From: Todiramphus chloris collaris
Lineage: Eukaryota; Chordata; Aves; Coraciiformes; Alcedinidae
Direction of reading: 5' to 3'
DNA: 64,000 nt
Assembly (NCBI GenBank): GCA_025345505.1
Contig: JANVCC010000073.1
Span: 1,919,075-1,983,074, forward strand
Shown: piece after piece, positions 38,101 through 52,246 of the stretch
Layout of the letters: each line of letters starts with the position of its first letter
Position numbering within the stretch: the first letter of the stretch is position 1
The notes under the pieces: model-generated
The model's database searches: none
Seen by the model: the letters and a program-made list of their open reading frames with translations, nothing else
What the model was told of the DNA's origin: nothing
Position numbers and translations under genes: made by a program

Positions 38101-40826
38101 CCTTGTGCTGACCCTGGCTAGGGAAGCAGCGCAGCTCTGAAGTACAAAACATGAAAGTGGGAGAAGCAAGAGGCAGAGGAGGAGAAAAGATCAGCTCTTC
38201 AGGGCAGAGGCTTCCAAGCCTATTCAGACAGAAGGCCAAACAATAGCTGCAGAGGGGCTGTGCATAGGCCATCTCCACCCAGCCACTCGCTCACTGCTCA
38301 AGTATTTTCCTGGTGAGCCTTTCAGAGCCAGCTGCAGCCTGACACGACCTTTCCACCATGAGATGCCTTGTCATGGAAGGCACCCTGGTACAGCAAAGGG
38401 AAGAAGCCTGAGAGCACAGAGGCAGCAGCCTTTAGATCTCTTGTTTCTACCCTTTGCCTTGCCACAGAGCCCTGTTTGCACAAGTGACTGCATCCAGAGA
38501 TGAGCCTGGAAGCTCATCCCGTCTGAATGTTGAAAATCTGGGGAAGGGAAAAACTTCACTGGCCAAAGATGCTTTTTCCTTAGCTTCCTGGAGTCTTTTA
38601 GGTAGCAGTGATGGGATTCACAAGCCCTGCTCTGCACTGTCAGCAGTAGGAAATGGGCAAAGTGACCCCAATTTTAAGTGAGAAGGAAGTGGGATCTGAC
38701 TGGGGAGCAGAGTAAGGGTGGTTGGTCAACAGGAGTTTGTTTTGAGGTGCAAGAACTGTTGCAGAAGTGCTGTGTGACCTGTAAAAGGTACTTTACAGGC
38801 AGGCTGTCAGGCTGAGTGAAGCCTGCAGAGAAAAAGTTGTTAGCACAAGGAGAAATTTCTCTTGGTGAAGGGCTCAGGGGAGAAATTTCAACTCACAGAA
38901 GCCCAGGCAAAGTGTTTTTGTTCCCCCCCCCCCCTTATTTTCTCTCAGAGTACCAACAGAAGTGGTGACACCACAGGGTTGACAGGGGTGGCTTCAGTGA
39001 GACTCTTGAGGAATTATTTGCATGTTTTGCTGACCACATATTTTGGTCAGCAGGAACCTGGAGGCTCAGGGATCTGCTAACGCATCTGACCAGTGGCTCA
39101 TTTACTCTTGTTTGCCATCTCCATCAGGCATCAGCACGGGGTGTTTCAGAGGAATTTCTATAAAGAGCCTTTCAAAAATAACATACTTCAAAAAGAGCCT
39201 CTTGGTGCAAGCAGAGATTGGCTTACGTTCTGAAGCTTGAGGTTTATGAAAATTGGTGTTTCTCTTTGATTTTCCAGTAGTAAATAATTATAGGTTGGAC
39301 ATCCTCAAGCTTTTAAGTACCATGAGTCAGGCACCCAACTATGAGATGGTTCATAAAATTCTCACTAACCTAAAAATAATAAACACTGGGTTAATTTTGC
39401 TTTCTTCCTTTATTTGCATCCTTTAGGGTCACAGTTTTTGGTATTTTTTCTTTGGCCGTTTAAAGCACACTCCTTATTACAGAGGCTGAGGACTCCACAC
39501 AAGCACAGCAGATTCCAGGCGTGGAGTCTCTCGGAGACAAGTCTGAAGAATTGGAACAACATCCCGACGGCAAGCAGAGGAGATCTGGTGTGAAATCCTA
39601 TACAGTAACCTTGTGCCAGGCCAGGAAGTTCCCAAATGTATGTAGCCATATATTCTCAGAGGGGCTGTATCTTTTGTTTGATCTACAGGGGCCAGCACCA
39701 GATAGACCTTCCCGTTTGACAACAGCCAGGCCAGGCCAGCTGTGCCCTGCACCCCTCCCACTTCCCTCTCTGCAACCTGCATTCAGCTCAAGGCTGCTGG
39801 CCCAGCTCTCTGTTTACATGTTTCCAAATTCAAGGAGGAAAAGTGAATATCAAACAGACCTGGGCTCTTTTGAAGTGGCTAAAGGATGCTATCAGGTCTG
39901 GGGGGAGGTGTGCGTGTTGTGCCTTTGAGGCTTGTTTGTCTTTCCCTGGTCCTTCAGTGCAGGCCTTTAACCGGCCATTTGAATCTTCAAAGCTGCCCTA
40001 ACCCCAAGAGCGCAGCTTCTCCGGTGCTGCCACCACTACCAGGGCTAGAGAGGTTTGTGTTGAGCCACTTCTCTGTCTGGTTGTCAGACGTGGAAGTTTC
40101 TATATTCTTTTGAAATAAATACTTGGGCTGAAATTAGTTACTGTCCAACAGGAAGAAAATAAGGGATTTGTTTTGTTTTTCAAGTGGTGAGCTTCCTTCT
40201 TTTGCTTCTTCTTCCTTCCCTTCCTTTTATTTTTCTTTGGTTTTCCTCTTTCTTATGTAATCTGCAATGATCGCCGTTTGGAGAGCTTTTATCAGACTTA
40301 CACATGAGTAACTGATGGTCTTAAAATGCATCCTACTCCTTTTTCTCAGTTTTAGCAGTTGAATTAACCAGAAGCTCGCTGAGGCTCCAGGGCTGTAGCC
40401 TCCAATTATTGTCAGCGTCTGCCCTCTGCTGGTAAGCGCTTGGAACTGCCACTGGAACACATGAAACCGTGTTGGAAGGAGGAACTCGAAGCACTGGGGA
40501 TTTTGTGTGTTTTAGTACCATCTTATTTTGCCAGATCTCTTTTAATGTGAAAAACTCTTTCCTTTTTATAAATGAAAGAAGGGCTTTTGCTAATTAGAAA
40601 GTAGCAAGAAAAATCAAATTTTGACACTCCAAATTCTTGAATTAGTTATATTTTTGAGTATTAATATTAGAAAAAAAAACCCAAACCAAAACAAAACAAA
40701 ACATACTAAGCAAAAACAGCAAATAAAAATCTTTTCAGTTCTTATAGCTTTTTTTTTTTAACCAGGATCTTATTCATTGAGTCTGTTTATAGGTTTTCTG
40801 AGAACTGGACTAATAGCATATCAGAC
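35161..40826. other. Intergenic sequence
   Basis: No gene recognised. It contains a C run at about 38924-38935 and scattered low-complexity tracts. No conserved peptide seen on either strand. Confidence 0.6.
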
Positions 40827-41008
40827 ATAGAATCATTGAATAATTAAGGTTGAAAAAATTAAGCTCTTCCAGTCCAACTGTTCCCCCAGCACTGCCAGGG
40901 CACCACTGCCCCCTGTCCCTCAGCACCACAGCTCCACGGGGGACTTGGAAACCCCTCCAGGGATCACGGGGACTTCACCCCTGCCCTGGGCAGCCTGGGC
41001 CAGTCCAT
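40827..41008 (-). mobile_element. Short CR1 LINE fragment
   Basis: Begins with a degraded inverted CR1 tail (CATAGAATCATTGAATAATT) and carries TCCAGTCCAACTG and CCCTGGGCAGCCTGGGCCAG, which are CR1 3' landmarks. It is more diverged than the other copies. Confidence 0.82.
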
Positions 41009-42909
41009 ATAACACAAAGTCATAGTCTGGCTATATACAACTAGCAAAAGGTTGAAAGGCCTTTACTTTGATCCCACATACTGCTCTGTTGTGCAAAACA
41101 GCTGCAAAATAAAATTTGAAAACATTACAATTGGTATGAAAAAATATAGCTCAGAAACAGAAATATCAACAGTAAAAAAGGAGGAAAAATATCAGGACAT
41201 TTTTCTAAGTTTAATTTTTCTCTTTTTTTTTTTTTCCTTTCACTTTAAAAATATCAGAAATATCAGTTCTGTTTATCTGATTCATCTTAGGTGGGTTTGT
41301 TTTCTAGACAGCTGCAGAACTGCTCTTTCTGTTTGTAGGTCAGTTAGTCCCTCAATGGAGAGCAGCAGGAAGTTTTGCATTCTTTAGTATTCTAGTCGGT
41401 GAGACCAGGTGATCAGGAAAGGTGGCAGGGTTGGAGGTTTAGAAAAAGAGAGATAGTTTCATATCTGGGCTTTAACCTTTTTGTGATCAACCTTTTGGTT
41501 CTCATATCTGATAGGCCTGGTGAAGGCAAAGCTGGCTTTCAGATCTCTTTGTGCCCTGACTTCTGGAGCGTGCCTGATTTGCAGAGCAGCAGAAACCTGC
41601 TTTAGATCTGGCAAGTCAGAATGAGCCCCTGAAAGCCATTCTCAGCCCCAGTGATCTATTGATCTCATTTACTGTGGCAAGACAACAGTTTTCACGCCTG
41701 GCCAAATCCCTTTGCTGTGGAGGCTGCATGTGAACATGGTTCCTTCATGGAAGGGGAAACCACTCTCCTTGAGAAAATGCCCTTTTAATGAATCCTCCTG
41801 CACGTGGCTCTTTAGAGCAAGCAGGGCAGCATATATGGCCCAGAATACAGGCTGGAACAACAGGTCTCTACCTTCTAAAAGATCTTTCTTCTTTGTTCAC
41901 CAGACACCTTGGACACCTCTTTGTGTCCAAGTTTGTAGGACAGCAACAGGGAGAAAGCATCTTCCCACCCTCTGCTAAAATCAGTTTCCATTTCCCTTTC
42001 CTTATGCAGCAAGAGCTTCTCCTGTTATTAAAAATCTGTTGGGTACCACTCAGGTGATTTTCCTGTAGGAACAATTTTATAAAGGTTTTGAGCCCCAGAG
42101 TGTCCAGGACAGACACAGTCTGCAAGATTTAGGTGTTCAAATGGTCAGAAACCTTAATGAGACCTTCCCATTCTGGTTCACCGTGTCCTTGGGTTTTGGT
42201 GGCTGATGCCGAATGGTCGGAAGCAGCCTGAGATGGCCTGACCAGTTTTCCACAGGACTGCATGGGCTGCTCTGTATTGAATCCTGCAAATCCACCACCT
42301 CCTGTGGATGTTGTACTTGCCTCGTTGTAAGGAATGGGCAGAGATTAGAGGGTGATCTTTGATTGGATGCCTTTTAAGGGTGCAAAAATGTCGGGTGAAT
42401 TTTTTTGCCTTGTAAGTGTTGTCTTATGCCAAAATATTCTCCTTCCCTATCTCCTGTAATTTGTCATAAAACTGTTATCCTAGTCTTAGGGACATGGTGA
42501 TAATTTCCATGACAACACAGAAAGATTCCAGAAACAGAGATTTCTGACTAAATATATGAAGGTTGTCAAAAAGCACAACTGCAAGGATTCTCTCCACCCC
42601 CTGGAAACAAGTTAAGGTTACATGATCTCAGCTTTTGAAACTGAAGCTTCCTTAGCACTGTGTTGCTTTACTTAATGGATTTTTCTTTTTAATTGAGTGA
42701 CCACCATTTCTCCAAACAACAGCAGTATGCCCTCAATGTGCAGATTCACAAAGCTGAGCTATGTGTTGTAATCTGAAATTGGTCCTGGTTCCACATAAAA
42801 ATGCACAGAACAAGTGCCCACAGAACTGAGGCTTTAGGAAAAGGTGGTGAGAAAGAATTGAAACTCTTTTAACCCAACAATTGGATCCAAATGTCAAACT
42901 GTGCTTCAA
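41009..42909. other. Intergenic sequence
   Basis: No gene or interspersed repeat recognised. A T-rich tract lies near 41220-41237. Confidence 0.6.
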
Positions 42910-43238
42910 GGGGCCTGTCAGAAAGATGGGGACAGTCTCCTGAGCAGGGCCTGTTGGGACAGGACGAGGGAGGATGGGTTTATACTAAAAGAGGGAGATT
43001 CAGACTGGAGAGAAGGGAGAAATTGTTGGTGCTGAGGGTGGGGAGAGCCTGTGCCAGGCTGCCCAGAGAGGTGGTGGCTGCCCCATCCCTGGCACCATTG
43101 CAGGGGAGGTTGCCCGGGGCTCTGAGCACCCTGCTCTAGGTGCAGATGGCCCTGCTCCCTGCAGGGGGGTTGGACCAGGTGACCCTGAAAGGGCTCATCC
43201 AACCCAAAATTATTCCAACCCTGTGATTCTGTGATCTT
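42910..43238 (+). mobile_element. CR1 LINE fragment ending in the CR1 tail
   Basis: Plus-orientation CR1 with GCCAGGCTGCCCAGAGAGGT, GGTTGGACCAGGTGACC and the terminal CCCTGTGATTCTGTGATCTT tail. It is 5'-truncated, as expected for target-primed insertion. Confidence 0.92.
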
Positions 43239-43300
43239 AGCCTGCAGTTTAAATCTCTCCATAATAAACTAAGTGAAATTGTGTCCCGTTTGGAACTGCT

Positions 43301-43335
43301 GAAGAGACTTTGAAGAGACTTTGTGAAGAGACTTT
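43301..43335. repeat. Short tandem repeat, 11-bp unit
   Basis: Three copies of GAAGAGACTTT, the last separated by GT. A small local duplication next to a CR1 end. Confidence 0.8.
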
Positions 43336-46300
43336 GACCCTGAGCTGTTGTTTCCTGTATTTGCTGATCTGCCTGTGACAGAGTACATGATGTCCTGACA
43401 TCAGATGGGTTTTCCCCCCATATTTACAGTGGTTTTCCAGGATTTTAACCATCCTTCTCTATTACACAAACACCAACAACCTCATTCTGAGAGAGGGACC
43501 GAGACAAACCCAAGAGAGGGGTCGAGACAAAGCCTGGCTTCAGCAGGGAGCAGCTTAAAAAGAGAAAAAGTCACCGTGCCCTGCCCAGGGCTGGTGGCAG
43601 GGTCAAGTAGGTCCAAAACACCGACTCTTTGTGCCGTAGTTCCAGCATCGGGTGAGGAGCTACCTTTTCAATACATGTGTTTATTGGGTTTATTGAAAGT
43701 GATCCTGATTACTCCCCGTGTCCTGCACCCACACATTGCAGTGACTAACAGCTGCTAATTCATCCTCACAGCTTCTGGGAGGAAAATGGGAATGGTTGGC
43801 CCTTCCTACTGGGCTGCTTTTTCTTGTGGTTCCTCTTCACACACCAGCAAGCGACGCAATTTAACCTGCCGCGCGTCGTTCCTTGGAGAGAGTTGGCTCT
43901 TCCTACCTTCCTGCTGGCTTGATAAACACTCCATTTGCATGGAAAATCATGCAAATTAGCTGTTGAACCTTCGCCTTCCTTAATTGCAAAGCTGGTTGCT
44001 GTTCTGTGTAAACAAGCTGATGGGGTTTTGTTTGCTGACAGAAAAAAAAAAAAGAAAAAAATAATTGGGACAGTTTATATTTGGCAATGTTTGGGGTTTT
44101 CTGTGGGTGGCTTATGGCCTAATCCTGGTGGAGACATTTGGTTTCTATTGTATGCTCAAAAATAACAAGATATTAAGGGAAAAATCCTGAATTGTCTTGG
44201 TGTGAGGTGCTTGATTCAGCTCTGAGCCTTCTGCTATGTTAATAAAAGCTGAAGCAGCAATGAAAACAGATGCATTGCGTGGTGACATCCAGCAGTTTTC
44301 ACTCTGTTTTCCAAAGCTTTCTGTTGCTACTTAGATAGGTAAAGGGCTGCAAAATGCCACGGTGCTGTGTTGATGAAATTTCATTTGCTTTGCCCTTCTT
44401 GATAGAGGTATAAATAATGATAAAAAGTGGAGAAAAGGGGACTTTTTCATGTTAGGTTTCCCCGTGCCAAATCTTGCAGCCTGAAGGAAGTCCAGAGACT
44501 GCACGTCTTTGTGTATGGCAGCACCCAGGGACACCATCCTCCTGTCTACGACAAAGTGAAGGAATACTGCTGGGGTTTGAGGGGAAAAACCCCTGGCAAG
44601 GGTTGGAGGCCATGTGTTGCACCCTGTGAAGAGCTCACCTTTCCCAAGGAATGTCCAGTTCTGCTTCCCAGCCTTGCCTTGTTTGTTTTCACAGCATGCC
44701 TCACGAGGCTTTGCTCTATTGCCACTAATAAGACCTTGCAGAGTTCCTTTGGAGGTGTCTGCCACGTTCCAGGGCATTATGCAACAAGGAACATACTCCT
44801 TTTCTCTGCAGCCTTTGTGTATGTGTAAATTCATGAGGTTAGCCTCTCCTGGTTGTCCCAGTCAGGCGCAGGGATGGTAACTGGGCATCCTTCTACTTCC
44901 GTGCTTCAGGAATAGATTCAAAGAGAAACGCTTTGGCAGAACTTGCATCAAGAGCTGAGGGTTTTTCCCTCACCCAGCTGCTTTCACTCTGCGACAGCAT
45001 TTGTCCCGATGAGTTTTGTGCAAAGAATATTTCTCTCCTAAACCCTGAGAACACGGAATTCACATCTAGTAGATCTCTGGAAGTAAGCTTTTCAGGATCT
45101 TCATTGAAGCGACACCGGGACTAAACCCGCTCTCTTTTCAGCCCCCTGAAGCAAGGAGCTCCCTGTCATCCTCCATTTCCCTTCACATTTATCCAGAGAC
45201 CCCTGAAGTGACAGCAGTGACTCGTGCAGGCACCTGAGCTGGCTGCAAAGCTACCCCATGCCCACTCCCCACGCTAAGCTGTACTCCAAATATTAGTTGG
45301 TCCTTTAAGCTCACCCCAGCAAGGCTACAGGAGAGGGGGATTCAAGCTCAAGTGCTGCACACAGTGGGGATGCAGCAGCTCAAGCTGTAACAGCTCATCA
45401 GCTGCTAACTCCGTAGGGCTGCTGATCTGTGTTTTTTTCTGTGCAGTTAATCAAATCATGCTGTGTATCTTTAATGGCTTTGGATGGTGACTGCTCATTT
45501 TCGAGCCAGGTGCTGCTTTGAAAACAAGCATTTGAGCTCTGGCCATTGGTGCAGGTGAGATAACAGGTAAGGTTACTCTTGCACCTTTCAAGATGCTATC
45601 TTCTTATGTGGCTAGACAGACTTTAATGATAATGTGATTTGGAAGGGAAAAAAGAAATCCATCTTTTCTTAGGACAGACTCTTAAATAGGATCAGACTCT
45701 TAAATTGGATCAGCTTCTCAGATTTTCAGTGATCCAGAGGACACTGGCTTAGCCTCATGGCTCCTTTTCATCCCATAACAGCTTGTGGTGTTTTAGTGAT
45801 AGGGAACCATGGGGAGCTTCATGAGCCTTGTCATTCTGGGCCAAAAAGTATTTTCACAAGAAGTGACTCCTGCCAAAGAGCTGGTTCTCTGAAGTCACAG
45901 ACTGTGGCCTCCAAGTGTTGTGGAATGCCATGGGCTCTAAATGCAGGAGGAAAAGCATATTTGCAGGCAGAGTTCTCGTTCGATTGTATCAGTGGGGACG
46001 CCGAGTAGTATAAATAACTGAATTTCAAGAGCAGACTGTGTATTTAGCTCTAATTAAAGGAAGATTTAAAAATTGGCCAAATTAAGTAAATACTATATTC
46101 TCTCTCTGTATAACCACAGACAAACTAGTCCATTTGGAAGCAAAATTATTTCCCAGAGATGCATAAAGGGATAGGGTGTTCTACATATTATTTTACCATA
46201 GAAAGTTTTGGATGAGCCAAATGCTACTTATGCCCAAATTAAGGGCTCAGCTGATGCTTGTAGTCTGTGATGGATTCCTCTGTGGGGTGGGAATCACCCC

Positions 46301-49300
46301 TCAGTGATTGCAGGTATATAGTCCCCAGAAGAGCTATGCTTAAAGTGAGGGAAAATGTGTAGGAACTGCTGCAGGAGGTTACACCTGCAGCTGACTTTAC
46401 TCCCGATGTCTCAGAGAGACCCTTAATCATGGGGTGATTTAATAGCAAAACCAAAAAGGATGCATATGATGTAAACAGAATGGACTCCTGTAGTTGTACC
46501 CCTGATGAGGCACTGTGGCAACTCACTGGTACCCCCTTGGCTGAGTGGTTTCGTGCCACTGTAATGCCCAGTGGGGGCTTTGGGTACCCAGTCATGGACT
46601 ATCCATTGTTAGGGGTGTTACTTGTTCCATCCAACTTATTAACCAAAGAGGTAAAGCTAAGTCTTAAAATATGTGGGCTAATGTGACCGTAAGATATCAC
46701 AATGCAACCCCTACCTCAGCTGAAAATCGAATTAAACATCCCTTCATCAAAGGGATTGTGCCTTTGCAGTAGAAGTTGGTGCTATGTACAGCAAAGGCTG
46801 CTGCAAGTATCTCCCTTAATGTGAGGGGAGAGAGTTAATCTCTCCACACCAGGTATTTGTCACTCCAGATTCTTGTCCAGACAATCCTTATAGGATCTTT
46901 TATACAAGGTTTTCATTTGTATTGTTTAAGGTTAATGTATGTGGTGTCTCCATAAAAGGGAAAAATAGGTTCTTCTCTGAGACACAATTCATCTCACCCT
47001 GGCAGAGGTATTTCCAGATGTCTAGGATGAGACGAAGTGTGCCCTTCAAGTGCTCATTTCTCTTAGTTGGAGAGAGAAGTTGGAAAACTAGCTCTGAGAT
47101 ATTCCTGTCTACTCTGCAGATATCCAAAGTGAATGAGTACTCTTCAGAGATGCCAGCAGATAATCCGTCTGTCCAGCTCTTTACCTGTGTACAAATACAG
47201 AACATTCCTGCTGTGGATTTACTTTAACTCAAATGAATCATTTCAATCAACTGTTACAGTCTTAAAAAAAAATGGAGAGAGCTTCCATTATTCATGTGTG
47301 GCTGTAAAGCCAGCCAGAAACACGTTAGAAAAAAGACAAAGGAGACAATTTAAACTTTGGGCCAAATCCGAGGAATTCAGTAAGAAAATCTCACGTGGGA
47401 TTCCCGAGTCTAATGACTTTATTTCTATTTTTCCCGTAATTTCTGGCAGCCCGTAGAAGCGTTAATCACTCTGCGGTGTTCCAGCGGGCTGGCAGAACCC
47501 ACAGCAAAAGCCAGCCACCCTTTCAGAACAGATGCAGCTCCTCCCTCGCTTTCCACGCCGTTTCTTCCAAATTAGACAGCCCGACGCTAACGCTGAGCTG
47601 CAGATGGAGGCTCTTCACAGCTTGGTCACATCTCCTGCCTGCCTTTGGTTTGCAGAGTGCCTAACATGCCAACAGTCCTCCACAGACTGGGTGGATATGT
47701 TTTGTCCAAGATTTCATCTTAAGGTGAAGAAACAAAGGTTTTGGAAGGAAAGGCGCTGTCACTGGCTCTGCAGTTTTCTGGTGTTACGTTCTAAACCAGG
47801 ACCTTTATCCAACGTTGGCTTCTTTTGGTGTCTGCACCAGGGCTATTTTACTTGAAGTGAAGCCTGCTTCGTTTCACCCTTTCACTGGTGATCTTCCAGG
47901 TGTTATTGCTGACAACAGATAAAGCCTTGCAGGTCACCTTGCAGGGCCTTCAGAGAGCAGCTGACAGGGTTTAAGGTTGAACTGCAGTTTAAGGGCAACC
48001 CCTATCCTGTAGGATAAGAGAACTGTTAGTGTGGAAGTATAGGAGCAGTCCATGGGAGGTCTATGCCATATACACTCGACCGACCTCGCCAGCGGTGAGA
48101 GGAGTAATGAGTCCCCAGTGCCCACAGGCATTAGGCACACACACTGACATAGCCCAGCACAGTTTATTCAGCCCAGAAGAGAGGACAGAAATGGTAAACG
48201 AGTGGTTTGCAAATAAACCAGGCTCAACAGAGCCCAGCTTCCTGCACTGGGATGTACAAAACCACTGTGGGCAACCTCGAGGATGGGAAGCTGGGGCGTA
48301 AGAATGAATCTCTTTGAAGTTTGGAAGCAAACAGGCTCCCGCTGTTTGAAGCAGGAACATCTTTGGTTGGTTACCAGTAGGTGTCATTGCAGGTTTGCGA
48401 TCGGGGGGAATTAATTGAGGCCCCAGCACTTGTGACACGCCCCAGGCAATGGCCATGCTTCTTGGTTAGGTGTGCACTGAAGGAATCCTCTGCATCAGCC
48501 CAGCTTGAGTCTGAAGAAAATCCTGGTTTATTCCTCACCTATCATTTTGAGTTGAATTTTTCTCTGTTTAGGATCAGTCATCCTCATTACAAACATTTCT
48601 TTTTGGCCAGCTGTAATTTCGCTGTGATAATTTTGCCCGACAAGTCCTCAGATCTCATTTCCTGCTTCGTAGCTGCAGCACATTGATATTCATACAAGCT
48701 ACTGTAATATGCTTGGGCCTTTCTCTTCCTGTGTTGCTTCTGACTGATCAGAGAAGAAATTCTTGTTCTGGGTCCCTAGGCGTTTGCTCTTACATCCTAC
48801 CAGGATGATTCAGTTCCCCAGAGGAATGCCATTCCTTCTGTAGCACACTCTGGCCCTCCTGTCTACTGATCGTGCCTCCCAGCTTCACATCAGCAGCAAG
48901 TTCTACTCGCATGTTCTGACTGTTTGTGCCAGGGTCATTCATAAAAATATTTAACAAGATTGCCTGCAAGTCTGATCCTTCAGAAATTCTAGTGTTTGGC
49001 CCATACCAGTCAAGTCCTCCACAGTCCCTTCTGTTACCATTTATCTTTTAAATAATTTTCTATTTTCTACAGCAAAATCCTCATACCACACCTTGTTTTC
49101 TGTGGTTAACTACTCATTTCCCAGGTCATACCATGCCAAATTCTACACTGATGTCCATATAGCCTAGATCAACTAGACATCCACAGGCATCTGCTGGACA
49201 GCCATCCTCTTCCATTAAATCCCCAGATGCTTATTGGGCTGCCTGAGTGGAGGCAGCTAAAGCGCATCATTTGGGACTTGGGTAGTGGAAAAAGTTGGCC

Positions 49301-50849
49301 TCGAAGCCTGGCATAAAGCATTGCCCCCTGCACAGCCCTTCTGTCACTCAGAAGTGGTACAGTATAAAACTGGCTTTGCAGTGAGACATTATAGACGCTC
49401 CACAGAGCACGTAGAGAGGATTTCAAGGCATAATTCAACAAGCTGGCCCACCAAAATCAAATAACAAAATCTCATGCACACAGTAGTACCAGCAATGGAA
49501 AACCAGGCTTACAGTAGACAGAGCTCCATGGTTTTGCTCTACATTCACTTGAAATACGTTGGTACTAACTTTATGTTTTGTTTTTAAGATTTTGGGACTT
49601 CATAAAACTCACCTAATGAACTCCTTATAGTTCATTTTATTTCCTCCTTCTTAACTTATGTGTTTAATGGGGCATCTGGACTTGCTGGACCACTGGAAGG
49701 TAATTTGGGCACGGATAGGAGAGCACTCAAAGCTCTTGATGCTTCTGTAGCTGCCATTGCCACTAAAAACAACAGTAGAGCACAGGGAGGGAACATCACC
49801 ATAAAACTGAATGTAAATAGCGTGACCTACATTTTCCATGCCTGGTTTCCTCCGTATCTTTTTAATTGCTTTTATGCCCTGCTAAATAACTGGGCAGAGA
49901 GTCCTGCTTATTGTTATGTGATAGCTCTTCCTTGGACCTGGATTTCTGGGCAGGCACCACGATGGCATTGGTGTTGTAATAAACGAGCACGCTTTGGTGA
50001 GCCTCGACGTTTCCAGAATGCTGTGTCTGTCACATCTCCGAGCGCGCAGGGATTGTGATGGCTGCTCATACCGTGCAGCACTTGAACTTTAAAGGCAGGG
50101 AGATGACACTGCTGATGAATTTCAGCTTTGTTTTGCTCGTCGAATTCTTGTGGTATGATTATTTACGTGGTTTTGGGTTTTTTTTTTTTTTTGCTGCTCT
50201 TCAAAAGTAATTCTTTTTCTGTGTGTTTCTCCAGTGATGTCGAGCAGCGCTCTACGATTAGAGGGGTTGTGCTTTGTTAATTACAGCCACTTAGGGAAAA
50301 AAAAATGAAATAAATCACATTGCATTGTTTCCATGCTGAGTGGGTGAGCATCCAGAACAAATACCCAGCTGTATAACTCTAAGGGCATGTCCACATCACA
50401 CAATAGAGCGTGGGGCAGCGAGCCCTCGGTTAATGCCGACCAAACCAGCTCCAAAACTGGAAGCAGCAGGGCTGCGTTAGCACAGTACCACATTTTTTGC
50501 AGTTAAGCAGGGATTATCAACTAAAATGCAGCTTTGTGCTCACAGAGCTATGCTGCTCTCAGCTCTGGGTCTGGCATGGCTGCAGAGGCAAGAGCTGTGC
50601 TATCTGGATGGACCAGCATGGCCAGTGGCAGCTCACCACCTTCTGTACCGTGCTGGAAGGGACTGGTGCATCTACAAATAATCTATTTGGTTGTTGCTGT
50701 GATGTTATGTTTATTTTATGATAGTCCAGTAGCCCACAGGTGGATCAGGACTCCCACATGCAGAACAGTAGCCTGGGGCTGCACAATGGGGTAGCTGATA
50801 TCCTAAAGGCAGCCATCCTGGTCTCTGGAAACTCTTGTGCTGGGATGAG
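43336..50849. other. Intergenic sequence
   Basis: About 7.5 kb with no recognised gene. A stretch around 46.24-46.85 kb differs in texture and might be an old repeat, but I could not classify it. An A-rich tract lies at 44042-44062 and a T run near 50179. Confidence 0.55.
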
Positions 50850-51194
50850 CCTCACTGGGCTATTCCTGGAAAATGAATGCAAAATTTGCCCCTTGTCCTG
50901 TCACTGGGCACCACTGATGAGAGTCTGGCCCCATCCTCTTGCCCCCTGCCCTTTAGATACTGGTTATCTTTGCTCAGCTCCCCTCTCAGGCTGCTCTTCT
51001 CCAGCTGAACAGCCCCAGGGCTCTCAGCCTTTCCTGGACACAGAGATGCTTCAGGACCTTCAGCATTTTCATAGCCTCCTCTGGACTCTCTCCAGTAGTT
51101 CCCTGCCTCTCTTGAACTGGGGAGCCCAAAACTGGACCCAATACTCCAGCTGTGGCTTCACTGGGCTGTTCCTGGAAAGCGAATGCAAGATTTG
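50850..51194 (-). mobile_element. Internal CR1 slice flanked by imperfect direct repeats
   Basis: Positions 50886-51162 match the CR1 copy at 54403-54679 with about four differences and no indels by eye. Unlike normal CR1 insertions it lacks the 3' end. It is bounded by a duplicated 32-39 bp sequence (left 50850-50888, right 51156-51194; shared core GGGCTRTTCCTGG), which differs at four to five positions, all transitions. The flanking sequence is not part of CR1 in the other copy. Confidence 0.85.
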
Positions 51195-52246
51195 TCCGAG
51201 GAGTTCAAAGCTCTAAACGTGCAGAGCTTCTGTTTACACAACTCTCCAGACTTCTTCTGTGTGGCTTCATGGGGACAAGAGGCAGACACACAGGCCACCT
51301 CTGCCGAGAGGTAACCTGGGCTTTGAAAAGATGGCTGGCCTGCTTTCTCTGCACATGTGAACCTACCTGCCCAGCCTCAGAGACAGCTTTTGCTGGGAGT
51401 GATTCCTAGGCTGGGCTGAATCCCCAGCTAATCAAAACGGACAGCTGGATTTCTGTTGATCCACAAGTCTCTCGTGGCGCTGCAGCAATTTACACCACTT
51501 GAAAAGGTGGCTTAGGCACAGACACAAACAAAATCCCAGCTGCTTGATGTGGAGCCTGCGAAGAGCGCTTGCAACAGGAAACCCCACGTCAGAACAGTTA
51601 CGTTCCAGATCCATCCCTTGGAGAATATTCACAAGGTGAAGAGGAGGCAGCCTGCCAAGCCTGACCTGGTTTTAATTCAGCTTCCTGTGAGACATCAATC
51701 TGGGTTTCTCCATCTGGGATTCACTTGCCTTAGAAACAGTTGTTCATTCCTAGGTTTACTAAAAAGTTACAGAGTTCTTGTAGCTTTTGTTTGTAATCAG
51801 AGAGCAAAGTTTAATCCCCACTTCCTGCTCCATGAGTAATGAGCTACCAGCTCCTCTCCACGACAAGGGAGCAGCAACAGAATATTGAAAACTCTCTGAA
51901 CACCTGGTTTACACACAGGAGGTTTAATCCATAGCTCTCAAAACCCAAAAAATAATTTTAATATTATTGTAGCCAAACCATAGGTGTGGGATGACCTGAG
52001 TAACACTCTGTGGTGTTCTTGGTCCCATCTATTCCACGATGTCTTGCACTAGCAGGAAATCGTGCCCGAGAGACAGGGAGTGTGAAGATAAGGGACTAGA
52101 GGAACTGGTAGTGTCCCACAAAGGACGTTCCAAAATACACAGAGTAACATTATAAGACAGCCTCAAATTAGGAACTTTCCTAATTCCGTTTGAAGGCTGA
52201 AACTGCATGTTGAAAAAGGGTTGGTCCCACCTCAGGGAGTTTCCAC
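51195..52246. other. Intergenic sequence
   Basis: No gene or repeat recognised over about 1 kb between two CR1 fragments. Confidence 0.6.

Noticed and set aside
46240..46850. Possible old endogenous retroviral or LTR fragment
   Set aside because: The texture differs from its surroundings and there is a purine-rich run near 46815, but no LTR ends, primer site or retroviral motif could be identified.
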